Shown piece by piece: positions 15,872 through 23,704 of a stretch of DNA of 49,258 nucleotides. Within the stretch, counting starts at the first letter, position 1. The number at the start of each line of letters is the position of its first letter. The position numbers and the translations under genes are program-made. Location of the stretch: NCBI GenBank assembly GCA_903914955.1, contig CAIWRB010000123.1, positions 1-49,258 of the forward strand. The letters run 5' to 3'. The notes under the pieces were generated by a model. It had not been told where the DNA came from. It saw only the letters and a list, made by a program, of their open reading frames with translations, and did not search any database. This stretch comes from an uncultured Chloroflexota bacterium. GTDB taxonomy: Bacteria > Chloroflexota > Anaerolineae > Anaerolineales > Villigracilaceae.

Positions 15872-17524
15872 ATGAAACAATATCGCTGGATCATTCTCGG
15901 AATCGTAGCTTTTCTCGCCATTGCTTTCGTTTCCTACAAGTGGGCAACAGGAATCATGGACTCGCTTTATGCTTATCGATCACCATTTGCAAGCGACCCG
16001 ATTCCAGCAGGAGATGCAATTGGCAAACCGGCTTCGAAGCATGTTGTGGCGATCATGGTGGATGCCCTGCGGGTTGATACAGCCGCAGACTCGGATGTGA
16101 TGCCATATCTAAACCAATTGCGGTCAGAAGGCGCGTCAGCCATCATTCATTCGGGCACGCCCTCCTATTCCTTCCCGGGCTGGAGTGTGTTGATGATTGG
16201 GGCATGGACTGACCTTTCAGATGGCCCCGCGATGAATCCACCCGATGGCGAATCTGCCAGTACATGGACTCAGGACAACGTTTTCACAGCCGTTCACAAT
16301 GCGGGCATGAAGACCGCTTTCTCTGGCACTTACTTCTTCCCGCAAGTCATCCCGCCGCAATCGCTGGATGCAAGTTTCGTTGTTCAAGATGAGACCGTCG
16401 CCAATGACCAGCTAAGCGCTGATGAAGCTGTGAAGTTCATTCAAAACGGTGAATATCAATTCCTGCTGGTTCACATCAATCAAGTGGATTGGGCTGGACA
16501 TCATGAAGGCGGTCCACGCGACCTTCATTGGAATCAAGCCGCGACACGGGCAGATACACTGATCAAACAAATCGTATCCAGCATGAATTTCAAACAGGAT
16601 ACTGTTTTGATCTTCTCCGACCACGGACAAATTGACGCAGGCGGGCACGGCGGACAGGACCCGGTCGTTTTGATACAACCATTTATCATGGCAGGCGCAA
16701 CCGTAAAACCTGGCTCATATGGTGACATCGATCAAGTGGATGTAGCTCCCACGATCACAACTTTGCTAGGCGCAAATATTCCCGCTCTAACGCAGGGACA
16801 AGTCCTCACGCAGATGTTGACATTATCCGATTCGCAATTGTCAAATATGCGCAGTGCCTCCATCCTACAACAGCAGACTCTTTATCAGGCATATTCCAAA
16901 GTAATGGGAGTTGAACCCGTTCAGGTCAAACTTGACCCGAATCATTATCCGATTACCATTTTCAAATCAGCAATGACTTCCATCAAGAACGACCGTTTGA
17001 ATCGGGAACGATTGCCGCGTTTCATCATCGCTGGAATCCTCGCACTCATTCCCTTGTTCTTCCTTTTTAAAAATCGCGGCAAGACTTTGATGTGGTTCTT
17101 AATTAACACGGCAATCTATCTCGCAGTTTTTCACTTTCAATACGCCATTCTGCAGGGACGAACATATTCTCTAAGCTCCGTACTCAGTTCAAGCGATATC
17201 ATCAACTCAACAGCAATAAGTACTGCCATTGCCTTTGTGGCTGCGTGGCTGGCGAGTTTGATCATTCTGCGCGTATATTCCGAAAAACCTTTACAAGCTG
17301 CTAATATTCATCTCGCGTTCGCGTACATCGTGTTATACATTGTCTCGTTGCCCGCACTTTGGAGTTATGCCTACAATGGCGCACTTGTTTCATGGACATT
17401 GCCTGAGATGGCAAGCACCTTCATGGCATTTCTGTCCATTTTACAAATGTTGATCCTTGCGGTAATGGGATTATTATTTATGGGCATTACACCACTAATT
17501 ACTTTTGCTTTCAAGAAAAGGTAG
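15872..17524 (+). CDS. Membrane-anchored alkaline phosphatase-superfamily phosphodiesterase
   Basis: A 550-residue protein with an N-terminal membrane anchor (residues 7-24), an extracytoplasmic catalytic domain and four to five C-terminal helices from about residue 390. IMVDALRVD holds the first metal aspartate and GTPSYSFPGWSVLMIG the nucleophile region. HINQVDWAGHHEGG and FSDHGQIDAGGHGG carry the later metal-binding Asp and His residues. This layout resembles GPI-ethanolamine-phosphate transferases and nucleotide pyrophosphatase-like proteins, so a lipid or envelope glycan substrate is possible but unproven. It is tightly spaced with both neighbours. Confidence 0.83.
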   Translation: MKQYRWIILGIVAFLAIAFVSYKWATGIMDSLYAYRSPFASDPIPAGDAIGKPASKHVVAIMVDALRVDTAADSDVMPYLNQLRSEGASAIIHSGTPSYSFPGWSVLMIGAWTDLSDGPAMNPPDGESASTWTQDNVFTAVHNAGMKTAFSGTYFFPQVIPPQSLDASFVVQDETVANDQLSADEAVKFIQNGEYQFLLVHINQVDWAGHHEGGPRDLHWNQAATRADTLIKQIVSSMNFKQDTVLIFSDHGQIDAGGHGGQDPVVLIQPFIMAGATVKPGSYGDIDQVDVAPTITTLLGANIPALTQGQVLTQMLTLSDSQLSNMRSASILQQQTLYQAYSKVMGVEPVQVKLDPNHYPITIFKSAMTSIKNDRLNRERLPRFIIAGILALIPLFFLFKNRGKTLMWFLINTAIYLAVFHFQYAILQGRTYSLSSVLSSSDIINSTAISTAIAFVAAWLASLIILRVYSEKPLQAANIHLAFAYIVLYIVSLPALWSYAYNGALVSWTLPEMASTFMAFLSILQMLILAVMGLLFMGITPLITFAFKKR

Positions 17525-17530
17525 GTTCAC

Positions 17531-20527
17531 ATGAATATCACACTACAGATCAATGGCACAGAAACCAATTTAGACCTTGCCCCCTCAATCACTTTGCTGG
17601 CCGCCCTGCGCGGACTTGGCTTTCACGGGGTCAAGTTCGGCGATGAAGGCGGCTTGAGCGGTTCGGATACGATCCTGCTCGACGGCAAACCTGTCAACGC
17701 GGGCTCGCTGTTGGCAGCGCAGGCTGAAGGTCACAAGGTCGCCACCATCGAAGCACTCGGCGAACATCCCGAACAAGGCTGGAAGTTAACCGATGGCCTG
17801 CATCCGCTGCAAAAGGCTTTCGTTGAAACGGGTGCGATCCAATGCGGCTATTGCACGCCTGCGCAAATCCTCGCCGCGAAATCTCTACTCGAGAAGAATC
17901 CAAACCCAAGCGAAGCCGAAGTCCGCGAGGCAATTTCTGGCGTGCTGTGCCGCTGCACAGGTTACCTCAAACCTGTGCAAGCTGTGTTGAAAGCTGCCGC
18001 GGAATTAAGAGGCGATGCTCCACTCGAACTGGGATCCATCAATTGGGATTTCGGCACGCCAAAAGATGACTCCCCACAGGGTCAAGATGATGCTCGTACT
18101 TCAAACCTGACGGGTGTGCAGGTTCGTCCAAAAGTAGTTTTATCTCCCGAATCAAAAACCTACCAAACTGTCGGCAAGCCAGAGATCAAAGTGGACGCGG
18201 TCAAACTGGTGCAAGGCAAACCCGCCTTCACCGCAGATTTCGAAAAGCGCGGAATGCTGCATGCAAAAGTTTTACATTCTCCGTACGCGCACGCCTTGAT
18301 CAAGAATATTGACACCAGCAAAGCAAAGGCACTCGAAGGTGTTGCCGCAGTTCTAACCTGGCAGGATCTTCCGCGCGTAGTGTATTCCACCGCGGGGCAA
18401 TCCGACCCGATCCCTGGGCCATTAGACGCATTTTCGCTGGATAAAAAAGTCCGCTTCGTTGGGGATCGAGTGGCTTTCGTCGCGGCGGAAACCTCCGAAA
18501 TCGCGGAAAAAGCTCTGACACTCATTGATGTTGAATATGAAGTGTTACCGATGATATTAGACTCACGGCAATCAATGAACCCAGATGCCATCCAAATCCA
18601 CGATGAGCCTGAGTATGTCAACTTTGCTGATTCCAATCCGGAAAAAAATCTCGCAGCTGAGATCCGCATTAATATTGGTGATGTAGAAAAAGGATTCGCG
18701 GAAGCCGATGAAATTTTTGAGGCGGAATATGAAGTGCCAAAAGTTCAACAGGCGCATATCGAGCCGCACGTGGTCGTGACATATTGGGATGAAGATGATC
18801 GTTTGGTAATTCGCACATCCACGCAAGTGCCGTTCCATGTACGCAGGATGATGGCGCCTGTGCTGGGATTACCCATCAAGAGAATCCGCGTGGTCAAACC
18901 GCGCATTGGCGGAGGCTTCGGCGGCAAGCAGGAAGTGTTAATGGAAGATGTGGCCGCGCATTTGACGATCGCCACCAAACTACCAGTGATGTACGAATAC
19001 ACCCGCGAAGAGGAATTTATCGCGGCGCGCTCGCGTCACCCAATGCGTGTCAAAATGAAAACAGGCGTGAAGAAAGACGGCACGATCACAGCCAATTCGA
19101 TGTACGCTCTTTCAGATACGGGTGCGTATGGCTGTCACGCGTTGACCGTGACAGGTAATACTGGTCACAAGGCAATGGCGTTGTATGTCGGCGACGGCGA
19201 ATATCGCAAAGCGCCCAACATCCGTTTTTACGCGGACGTGGTTTACACCAACACTCCACCCGCTGGAGCGTTCCGCGGTTACGGCGTTCCGCAGGGATAC
19301 TGGCCGCTCGATCGTCACATGGAAAAGATCGCGCGCGCCATGGGCTTTGACCCGATCGACTTCCGCTTGAAGAACGCGATACACGCCGGGGAATATCATC
19401 CATTTTCAGTGGCATGGAATGAAGGCCGTGAACCGCGCCCTGAAATTGTATATACCGTCGGACTGGAACAATGCGTTGCACAAGCTCGAGCCACCATCAA
19501 TTGGGATGATAAATATGGGAATGAGGAATGGCGAGCGCAATTGTCAATCCAAAATAAAAAATCAAAAATCCGTAAGGGTATCGGCGTCGCCATGGTCATG
19601 CAAGGCACAGCCATTCCGTATCTCGACATGGGTGGAGCATCCATCAAGATGAATGATGATGGCTCGTTCAATTTGCTCGTTGGCGCAACCGATCTGGGAA
19701 CTGGTTCCGACACCGTCCTCGCGCAAATGGCCGCTGAAGTTTTAGGCGTTCCGATTGAAGATATGATCTGCTATTCATCCGATACCGATTTCACGCCGTT
19801 TGATGTAGGAGCGTACGCGTCATCAACAACATACATTTCAGGCACCGCGGCTGTCAACGCGGCCAAGATTGTAGCGGAAAGGATCAGAGTAAGAGCGGTT
19901 CAAATGTTCAAGGCTGCAGGGCTGAATGTTGAACCTGCCAGCCTGCAACTTTCCAACCGCATGGTAGTTGCTCCAAATGGTCAAACAATTCCACTGAGCG
20001 AAATCGCACTCGATAGTTTACACAGAAACAATCAGGAACAGATCATGGGCGTGGCGAGTTATGTCTCACCGGTATCACCGCCGCCATTCGCAGCGCAGTT
20101 TGCCGAAGTCTCTGTCGATATGGAAACTGGTCAAGTCACAGTGGACAGGCTCGTGATGGCGGTCGACTCGGGCGTCATTATCAATCCGCTGACAGCCTCA
20201 GGTCAGATCGAAGGCGGCATGACTCAAGCCCTTGGCTACGCCGTCAACGAAGAAATGCGCTACGATGAAAAAGGCCGCGCCATCGAGCGTGACTTTGACC
20301 GCTATCACCTCTTCCGCGCAGATGAGATGCCTGAGTTGGAAACCATCTTCGTCGAGACGTTTGAACCGAGTCATCCATTTGGCGTGAAAGCTGTCGCAGA
20401 AATTCCTATGGATGGAGTAGCGCCTGCGGTTGGCAATGCCATCTTCGACGCGATCGGCGCAAATGTGGACGAAATTCCAGTCACGCCTGAAAGAGTTTGG
20501 AAGGCGCTGAAAACAATACAAAAATAA
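17531..20527 (+). CDS. Fused [2Fe-2S]/molybdopterin subunit of a xanthine dehydrogenase-family enzyme (XdhD-like)
   Basis: A 998-residue fusion of a CoxS-type Fe-S domain (1-160) and a CoxL/XdhB-type molybdopterin subunit (about 170-998). The C-terminal helical [2Fe-2S] site is intact: C105, C108, C140, C142 (QCGYC and LCRC). All four ligands of the plant-type cluster are missing: aligned positions are D38, S43, D46 and G58. In the Mo domain, RIGGGFGGKQ, PPAGAFRGYGVPQG and HPFGVKAVAEIPMDG are present, the last with the catalytic Glu. The fusion and degenerate first cluster recall E. coli XdhD and selenium-dependent hydroxylases. A heptad-repeat segment encodes about residues 672-681. The substrate is unknown; XdhC and the FAD subunit lie nearby. 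Confidence 0.9.
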   Translation: MNITLQINGTETNLDLAPSITLLAALRGLGFHGVKFGDEGGLSGSDTILLDGKPVNAGSLLAAQAEGHKVATIEALGEHPEQGWKLTDGLHPLQKAFVETGAIQCGYCTPAQILAAKSLLEKNPNPSEAEVREAISGVLCRCTGYLKPVQAVLKAAAELRGDAPLELGSINWDFGTPKDDSPQGQDDARTSNLTGVQVRPKVVLSPESKTYQTVGKPEIKVDAVKLVQGKPAFTADFEKRGMLHAKVLHSPYAHALIKNIDTSKAKALEGVAAVLTWQDLPRVVYSTAGQSDPIPGPLDAFSLDKKVRFVGDRVAFVAAETSEIAEKALTLIDVEYEVLPMILDSRQSMNPDAIQIHDEPEYVNFADSNPEKNLAAEIRINIGDVEKGFAEADEIFEAEYEVPKVQQAHIEPHVVVTYWDEDDRLVIRTSTQVPFHVRRMMAPVLGLPIKRIRVVKPRIGGGFGGKQEVLMEDVAAHLTIATKLPVMYEYTREEEFIAARSRHPMRVKMKTGVKKDGTITANSMYALSDTGAYGCHALTVTGNTGHKAMALYVGDGEYRKAPNIRFYADVVYTNTPPAGAFRGYGVPQGYWPLDRHMEKIARAMGFDPIDFRLKNAIHAGEYHPFSVAWNEGREPRPEIVYTVGLEQCVAQARATINWDDKYGNEEWRAQLSIQNKKSKIRKGIGVAMVMQGTAIPYLDMGGASIKMNDDGSFNLLVGATDLGTGSDTVLAQMAAEVLGVPIEDMICYSSDTDFTPFDVGAYASSTTYISGTAAVNAAKIVAERIRVRAVQMFKAAGLNVEPASLQLSNRMVVAPNGQTIPLSEIALDSLHRNNQEQIMGVASYVSPVSPPPFAAQFAEVSVDMETGQVTVDRLVMAVDSGVIINPLTASGQIEGGMTQALGYAVNEEMRYDEKGRAIERDFDRYHLFRADEMPELETIFVETFEPSHPFGVKAVAEIPMDGVAPAVGNAIFDAIGANVDEIPVTPERVWKALKTIQK
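19545..19572 (+). repeat. Heptad repeat (AAATCMA type) inside the Fe-S/Mo subunit gene
   Basis: Four 7-base units are CAATCCA, AAATAAA, AAATCAA and AAATCCG. They are read in frame as SIQNKKSKIR between EEWRAQ and KGIGVAM. Compared with E. coli XdhD as I recall it, this region carries an extra stretch of about 11 residues. Confidence 0.55.
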
Positions 20528-20542
20528 CAATCGGAAAAACTT

Positions 20543-21886
20543 ATGCCTGATCAAATCTATGTTATCGGACATGTCAACCCGGATACAGATTCAATCGCAT
20601 CTGCCATGGGATACGCCTGGCTGCTCCGCGAACGTGACGGAGTCAACACCATTGCCGCGCGTGCGGGCGCTCTCAACGCGCAAACCTCGTGGGTGCTAAA
20701 AACACTTGGAATTGATTCGCCCTTCCTGCTGACAGACGCCTCTCCGCGCTTTGAATCGGTCATGCGCCGCCTCGACACCATTCGCCCTGATTCACAGCTA
20801 GGCGCGGCATGGATTCTCGCCTCGCGCACTGGCGGCATTGCTCCAATTGTCAGCGAAGATGGCAAACCATACGGCATCATCGACGGCATGAGTTTATTCA
20901 AATATTTCACCGATACGCTCGGTCCGCGCCCCGGCGATACAACCGTGCGCGAGATGATGTCTGCGCCCTGCAAAGACGCGGCGGATATAAACGTCCCAAA
21001 ATTCGCGGCCAACGCGCACATCCGCGACGCGCTCAACAAGATCCTTCGAGATGAGCATGATGATTATTGGGTCGTAGATGAACACGGTCTGTACGTGGGC
21101 ATTGCCAGTCAGCGTGAAGTGCTCAACCCGCCACGATTAAAAATTATCCTTGTAGATCACAACGAACCGCGCCAGGCCATTGCCGCGCTTGAAGAAGCCG
21201 AACTGATCGAGATCCTCGATCATCACCGCCTCGGAAATCCATACACCCATCAACCGATTCGATTCACAGTCGATATTGTTGGATCAACTTCGACGCTGGT
21301 AACGGAACTAACCGCCGAAGCCGGATTCTCCATGCCGCCTCCGCTGGCAGGCACATTACTTGCCGGGCTGTTAGCTGATACGCTCATCCTGACATCTCCC
21401 ACCACCACGCCGCGTGACAAAACCGCCGCAGAAAAATTATCCCGCTGGGCGTTCGTTGGCGGAAGTCCGCTCAAAGGTGAGACGCTTGAATCGTATGGCA
21501 AAGCCGTGCTCAGTGCGGGTGCGGGACTCTCCAACCGGGATGCCAAGGATGTAGTCAGCACAGATATCAAACCCTTTGAAGGCGGCGGATTCAAATTCGC
21601 TGTGGCACAAGTTGAAGTGACCGACATCATGCAGCTCACCGATCATCTTGAACCGCTCCAATCTGCGCTCAATGATCTGCGTGACAAACGCGGACTTGAC
21701 TTCGCCCTGCTGCTGGTCACAGACATCGTACGAGGCACAAGCCGGCTTCTGATTACATCCAACGCCCCATCCATTTTGGACGATCTTCCCTACCCGCCGC
21801 TCCCAGACGGCACACTCGAAGCGCAAGGTGTAGTTTCAAGAAAAAAGCAGTTATTACCTGCAATATTAGGTTTGCTAGAACGGTAA
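20543..21886 (+). CDS. ppaC: Manganese-dependent inorganic pyrophosphatase with CBS pair (family II, CBS-PPase)
   Basis: Hydrolyses pyrophosphate to phosphate in the cytoplasm. It has 447 residues, longer than the 310 of plain family II enzymes, because two CBS domains (about residues 70-190) are inserted in the DHH domain. GHVNPDTDS at 9-17 and VDHNE plus ILDHH around 203-230 are the metal-binding motifs, and the C-terminal DHHA2 domain contains GTSRLLITSN and GVVSRKKQLLP. CBS domains of such enzymes bind adenine nucleotides and set activity. I see no DRTGG domain between the CBS units. It closes the tight gene run, 15 bases after the hydroxylase subunit. Confidence 0.93.
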   Translation: MPDQIYVIGHVNPDTDSIASAMGYAWLLRERDGVNTIAARAGALNAQTSWVLKTLGIDSPFLLTDASPRFESVMRRLDTIRPDSQLGAAWILASRTGGIAPIVSEDGKPYGIIDGMSLFKYFTDTLGPRPGDTTVREMMSAPCKDAADINVPKFAANAHIRDALNKILRDEHDDYWVVDEHGLYVGIASQREVLNPPRLKIILVDHNEPRQAIAALEEAELIEILDHHRLGNPYTHQPIRFTVDIVGSTSTLVTELTAEAGFSMPPPLAGTLLAGLLADTLILTSPTTTPRDKTAAEKLSRWAFVGGSPLKGETLESYGKAVLSAGAGLSNRDAKDVVSTDIKPFEGGGFKFAVAQVEVTDIMQLTDHLEPLQSALNDLRDKRGLDFALLLVTDIVRGTSRLLITSNAPSILDDLPYPPLPDGTLEAQGVVSRKKQLLPAILGLLER

Positions 21887-21933
21887 ATCCTAGACCTTCC
21901 GCCAAGAGACATTTATTACGGTACAATGGAAGT

Positions 21934-22002
21934 ATGATTAAGTACGTAAAAAACACACCCAAACCATGTTTGAAACAGGATAAGGCGGCTAAGTATGAGT
22001 AA
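21934..22002 (+). CDS. Possible 22-codon leader peptide before the HepT-like gene
   Basis: A short open frame MIKYVKNTPKPCLKQDKAAK(YE) runs from the ATG at 21934 and ends in a TAA that overlaps the start of the next gene (ATG at 21995) by 8 bases. The overlap would couple translation. It shows no motif of a MntA nucleotidyltransferase. It may be a chance frame or the remnant of a lost antitoxin; evidence is only positional. Confidence 0.25.
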   Translation: MIKYVKNTPKPCLKQDKAAKYE

Positions 22003-22324
22003 TCAGGACGCCGTCTATTTACATCATATCTTCGCCGCCATTGAACAGATAGACCGCTACACAAGAGGTATGTCTGAGAGTGAATTTCTTTCGCGCGCCA
22101 TGGTACAGGATGCTGTGGTACGCCAGATCGAAGTCATTGGAGAAGCAGCCAATTGCATATCACCCGAATTCCAAGGCGAACACCCAACCTTGCCGTGGAC
22201 AAACATGACAGGTATTTGTAAAAAGATCATTCCCGAAAATTTCAGCGTCAACCTGGCAAGTGTTTGGAACACCGTCCAGGACGATCTTCCGCTCCACAAA
22301 CACGCAATCAAAAAATTTTTGTAG
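21995..22324 (+). CDS. HepT-like (DUF86) protein with degenerate active site
   Basis: A 109-residue all-helical HEPN-fold protein. DAVYLHHIFAAIEQIDRYTRG, here AIEQIDRYTRGM, and VVRQIEVIGEAANCIS, then NLASVWNTVQDDLP match the HepT family. HepT ribonucleases need an RX4-6HXY motif between these blocks, usually like RNRLIHGYF. Here the region reads CKKIIPENF, so the Arg, His and Tyr are all replaced. It therefore should not be an active RNase. No MntA antitoxin gene is adjacent, only the short frame at 21934. It could be a decayed orphan or a repurposed binding protein. Confidence 0.78.
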   Translation: MSNQDAVYLHHIFAAIEQIDRYTRGMSESEFLSRAMVQDAVVRQIEVIGEAANCISPEFQGEHPTLPWTNMTGICKKIIPENFSVNLASVWNTVQDDLPLHKHAIKKFL

Positions 22325-22410
22325 AGAGTTCTCATCAGCCCGCGCATCTGTAAAATTCGCTGCGCTATGATTTTACGATTCATAAGCACGTTAACGACGG
22401 AAAGAGTAAC

Positions 22411-22743
22411 ATGGACATAATCCCCAATTCCCATTTAATCGAAAAAGATATCCCCTCTCACCGTGCAAGTTGGAAAAAGATCGAACCTTTTGCATTAACC
22501 TTTAACGGTTACAAACATTGGGGTTCCTTCAAAAGATGCCGCGAAGTCGCCGAAGAAGGCGTCAAGTTATATCGCGGACAGAAAAAACTCAACCAGTCGC
22601 TGACCGACTTGCGCACATGTCTCTTCTTCGAATCGCGCCGCTGGAAACATTATGAAAAAAATCCATCCAAAAAAGGAATGGAGTATGCTCATATTTTGGT
22701 GGAAGCGATCCGCGTGCGGGTGATCGCGAAGGAAATTGGATAA
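22411..22743 (+). CDS. Hypothetical protein, 110 residues
   Basis: I do not recognise a family. The protein is basic and soluble, with no signal or membrane segment. It has aromatic and charged stretches such as WKKIEPFALTFNGYKHWGSF and FFESRRWKHYEKNPSKKGME; residues 45-105 look helical. The ATG at 22411 follows GGAAAGAG, a fair ribosome binding site, at 22399-22406. The length and codon make-up match neighbouring genes and no better frame overlaps it, so it is probably real. It lies between the HepT-like gene and xdhC. Upstream, GTAAAAT and ATTTTAC (22350-22376) form a weak inverted repeat. Confidence 0.62.
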   Translation: MDIIPNSHLIEKDIPSHRASWKKIEPFALTFNGYKHWGSFKRCREVAEEGVKLYRGQKKLNQSLTDLRTCLFFESRRWKHYEKNPSKKGMEYAHILVEAIRVRVIAKEIG

Positions 22744-22798
22744 CTTTTTGGAGTGTAATCTGGTTGGACAGCAAGCTGCCCAACTCCAAAGCTAAAAC

Positions 22799-23596
22799 AT
22801 GATTTCCATTTACCAAGCGCTTGCTGAAATCGAAAAAAATAACGGGTCTGCCGCACTGTGTACGGTGACGAGCAGTGAAGGCTCCACGCCGCGCCATGTT
22901 GGCAGCAAGATGCTGGTCTATCCCGACGGAAAATTCATCGGCACGGTCGGTGGCGGAGATCTCGAACATCGTGTACTCGATGAAGCGTGGATGTCCATCA
23001 GCGACGGTCAACCGCGCAAATTGCATTACAACATGGCCGACCCCTCACGCGGCGACGTCGGCGTGTGCGGCGGACAGGTGGAGGTATTTGTGGAACCAAT
23101 TCTTCCAGCCCCGCTTCTCGTAGTTATTGGCGCGGGACACGTTGGCAAGGCTGTCGTCCATTTGGCGAAATGGCTGGGATTCCGCGTAGCGGTCAACGAT
23201 GACCGTGCGGAATTTTGCAACGCAGAATCGACACCGGAAGCAGATGCGTATTATCCAGTGACAATGGATAAACTCCCCAAACATATAATAATTGACAAAC
23301 ATACGGTTCTTATCTTAACAACCAGAGGTTCAGCCATCGACGCGTCTGGACTCACCCCGCTGTTGGATTCTCCGGCCGCGTACATCGGAGTCATTGGCTC
23401 ACGCCGAAGGTGGGCAACCACTGTAAAAGCGTTGAAGGAAAAAGGCGTCAGCGAGGAAAAGATCGCCAAAGTCCACTCACCAATGGGATTGGAATTACAA
23501 GCCGAAACGCCGGAAGAAATCGCTGTGAGTATTATGGCGGAAGTGATGATGATCAAAGATAAAGGGACAGGCAAGTCGATGCATAGCGAGAAGTGA
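22799..23596 (+). CDS. xdhC: Molybdenum hydroxylase maturation factor XdhC/CoxI
   Basis: Protects and sulfurates the molybdenum cofactor and loads it into xanthine dehydrogenase-family enzymes. It has 265 residues with an N-terminal XdhC domain (TSSEGSTPRHVGSKMLV; GTVGGGDLEH; DVGVCGGQVEVF) and a C-terminal Rossmann domain starting LLVVIGAGHVGKAVVHLAKW near residue 110, then YIGVIGSRRRWATT. The client is most likely the enzyme encoded at 10242 and 17531. It has no strong ribosome binding site; an imperfect hairpin (GTTGGACAGC / GCTGCCCAAC) lies just upstream at 22764-22785. Its stop codon lies within the first unit of a heptad repeat. Confidence 0.93.
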   Translation: MISIYQALAEIEKNNGSAALCTVTSSEGSTPRHVGSKMLVYPDGKFIGTVGGGDLEHRVLDEAWMSISDGQPRKLHYNMADPSRGDVGVCGGQVEVFVEPILPAPLLVVIGAGHVGKAVVHLAKWLGFRVAVNDDRAEFCNAESTPEADAYYPVTMDKLPKHIIIDKHTVLILTTRGSAIDASGLTPLLDSPAAYIGVIGSRRRWATTVKALKEKGVSEEKIAKVHSPMGLELQAETPEEIAVSIMAEVMMIKDKGTGKSMHSEK

Positions 23597-23621
23597 TCAG
23601 TCAACGGTCATCAGTTTTCAT
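23594..23621 (+). repeat. Heptad repeat (TNATCAG type) at the 3' end of xdhC
   Basis: The units are TGATCAG, TCAACGG, TCATCAG and TTTTCAT. The first contains the xdhC TGA stop codon. The 25-base core matches the copy at 10623-10647 at about 20 positions. Confidence 0.55.
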
Positions 23622-23643
23622 TCGAAGCAGGAAACGATTCGGG

Positions 23644-23673
23644 TTGGAATTCGTAAAGAAATAAGACTATAAT
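23644..23673 (+). promoter_or_regulatory. Promoter of the SPFH gene
   Basis: TTGGAA (23644-23649) and TATAAT (23668-23673) are 18 bases apart. The gene start at 23705 is preceded by AAGGAG at 23691-23696. This gives a leader of about 25 bases with a strong ribosome binding site. Confidence 0.65.
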
Positions 23674-23704
23674 TTGAACATGCTTATAAAAAAGGAGAAA
23701 AAAC

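Noticed and set aside
17531-20527. Selenocysteine in the molybdenum hydroxylase
   Set aside because: The frame has no internal TGA and closes normally at TAA.
21995-22324. Active HepT/MntA toxin-antitoxin system
   Set aside because: The RNase motif is absent and no MntA gene is adjacent.
22589-23026. Minus-strand open frame of 145 codons spanning the unknown gene and xdhC
   Set aside because: The xdhC motifs on the plus strand are strong; this is a shadow frame.
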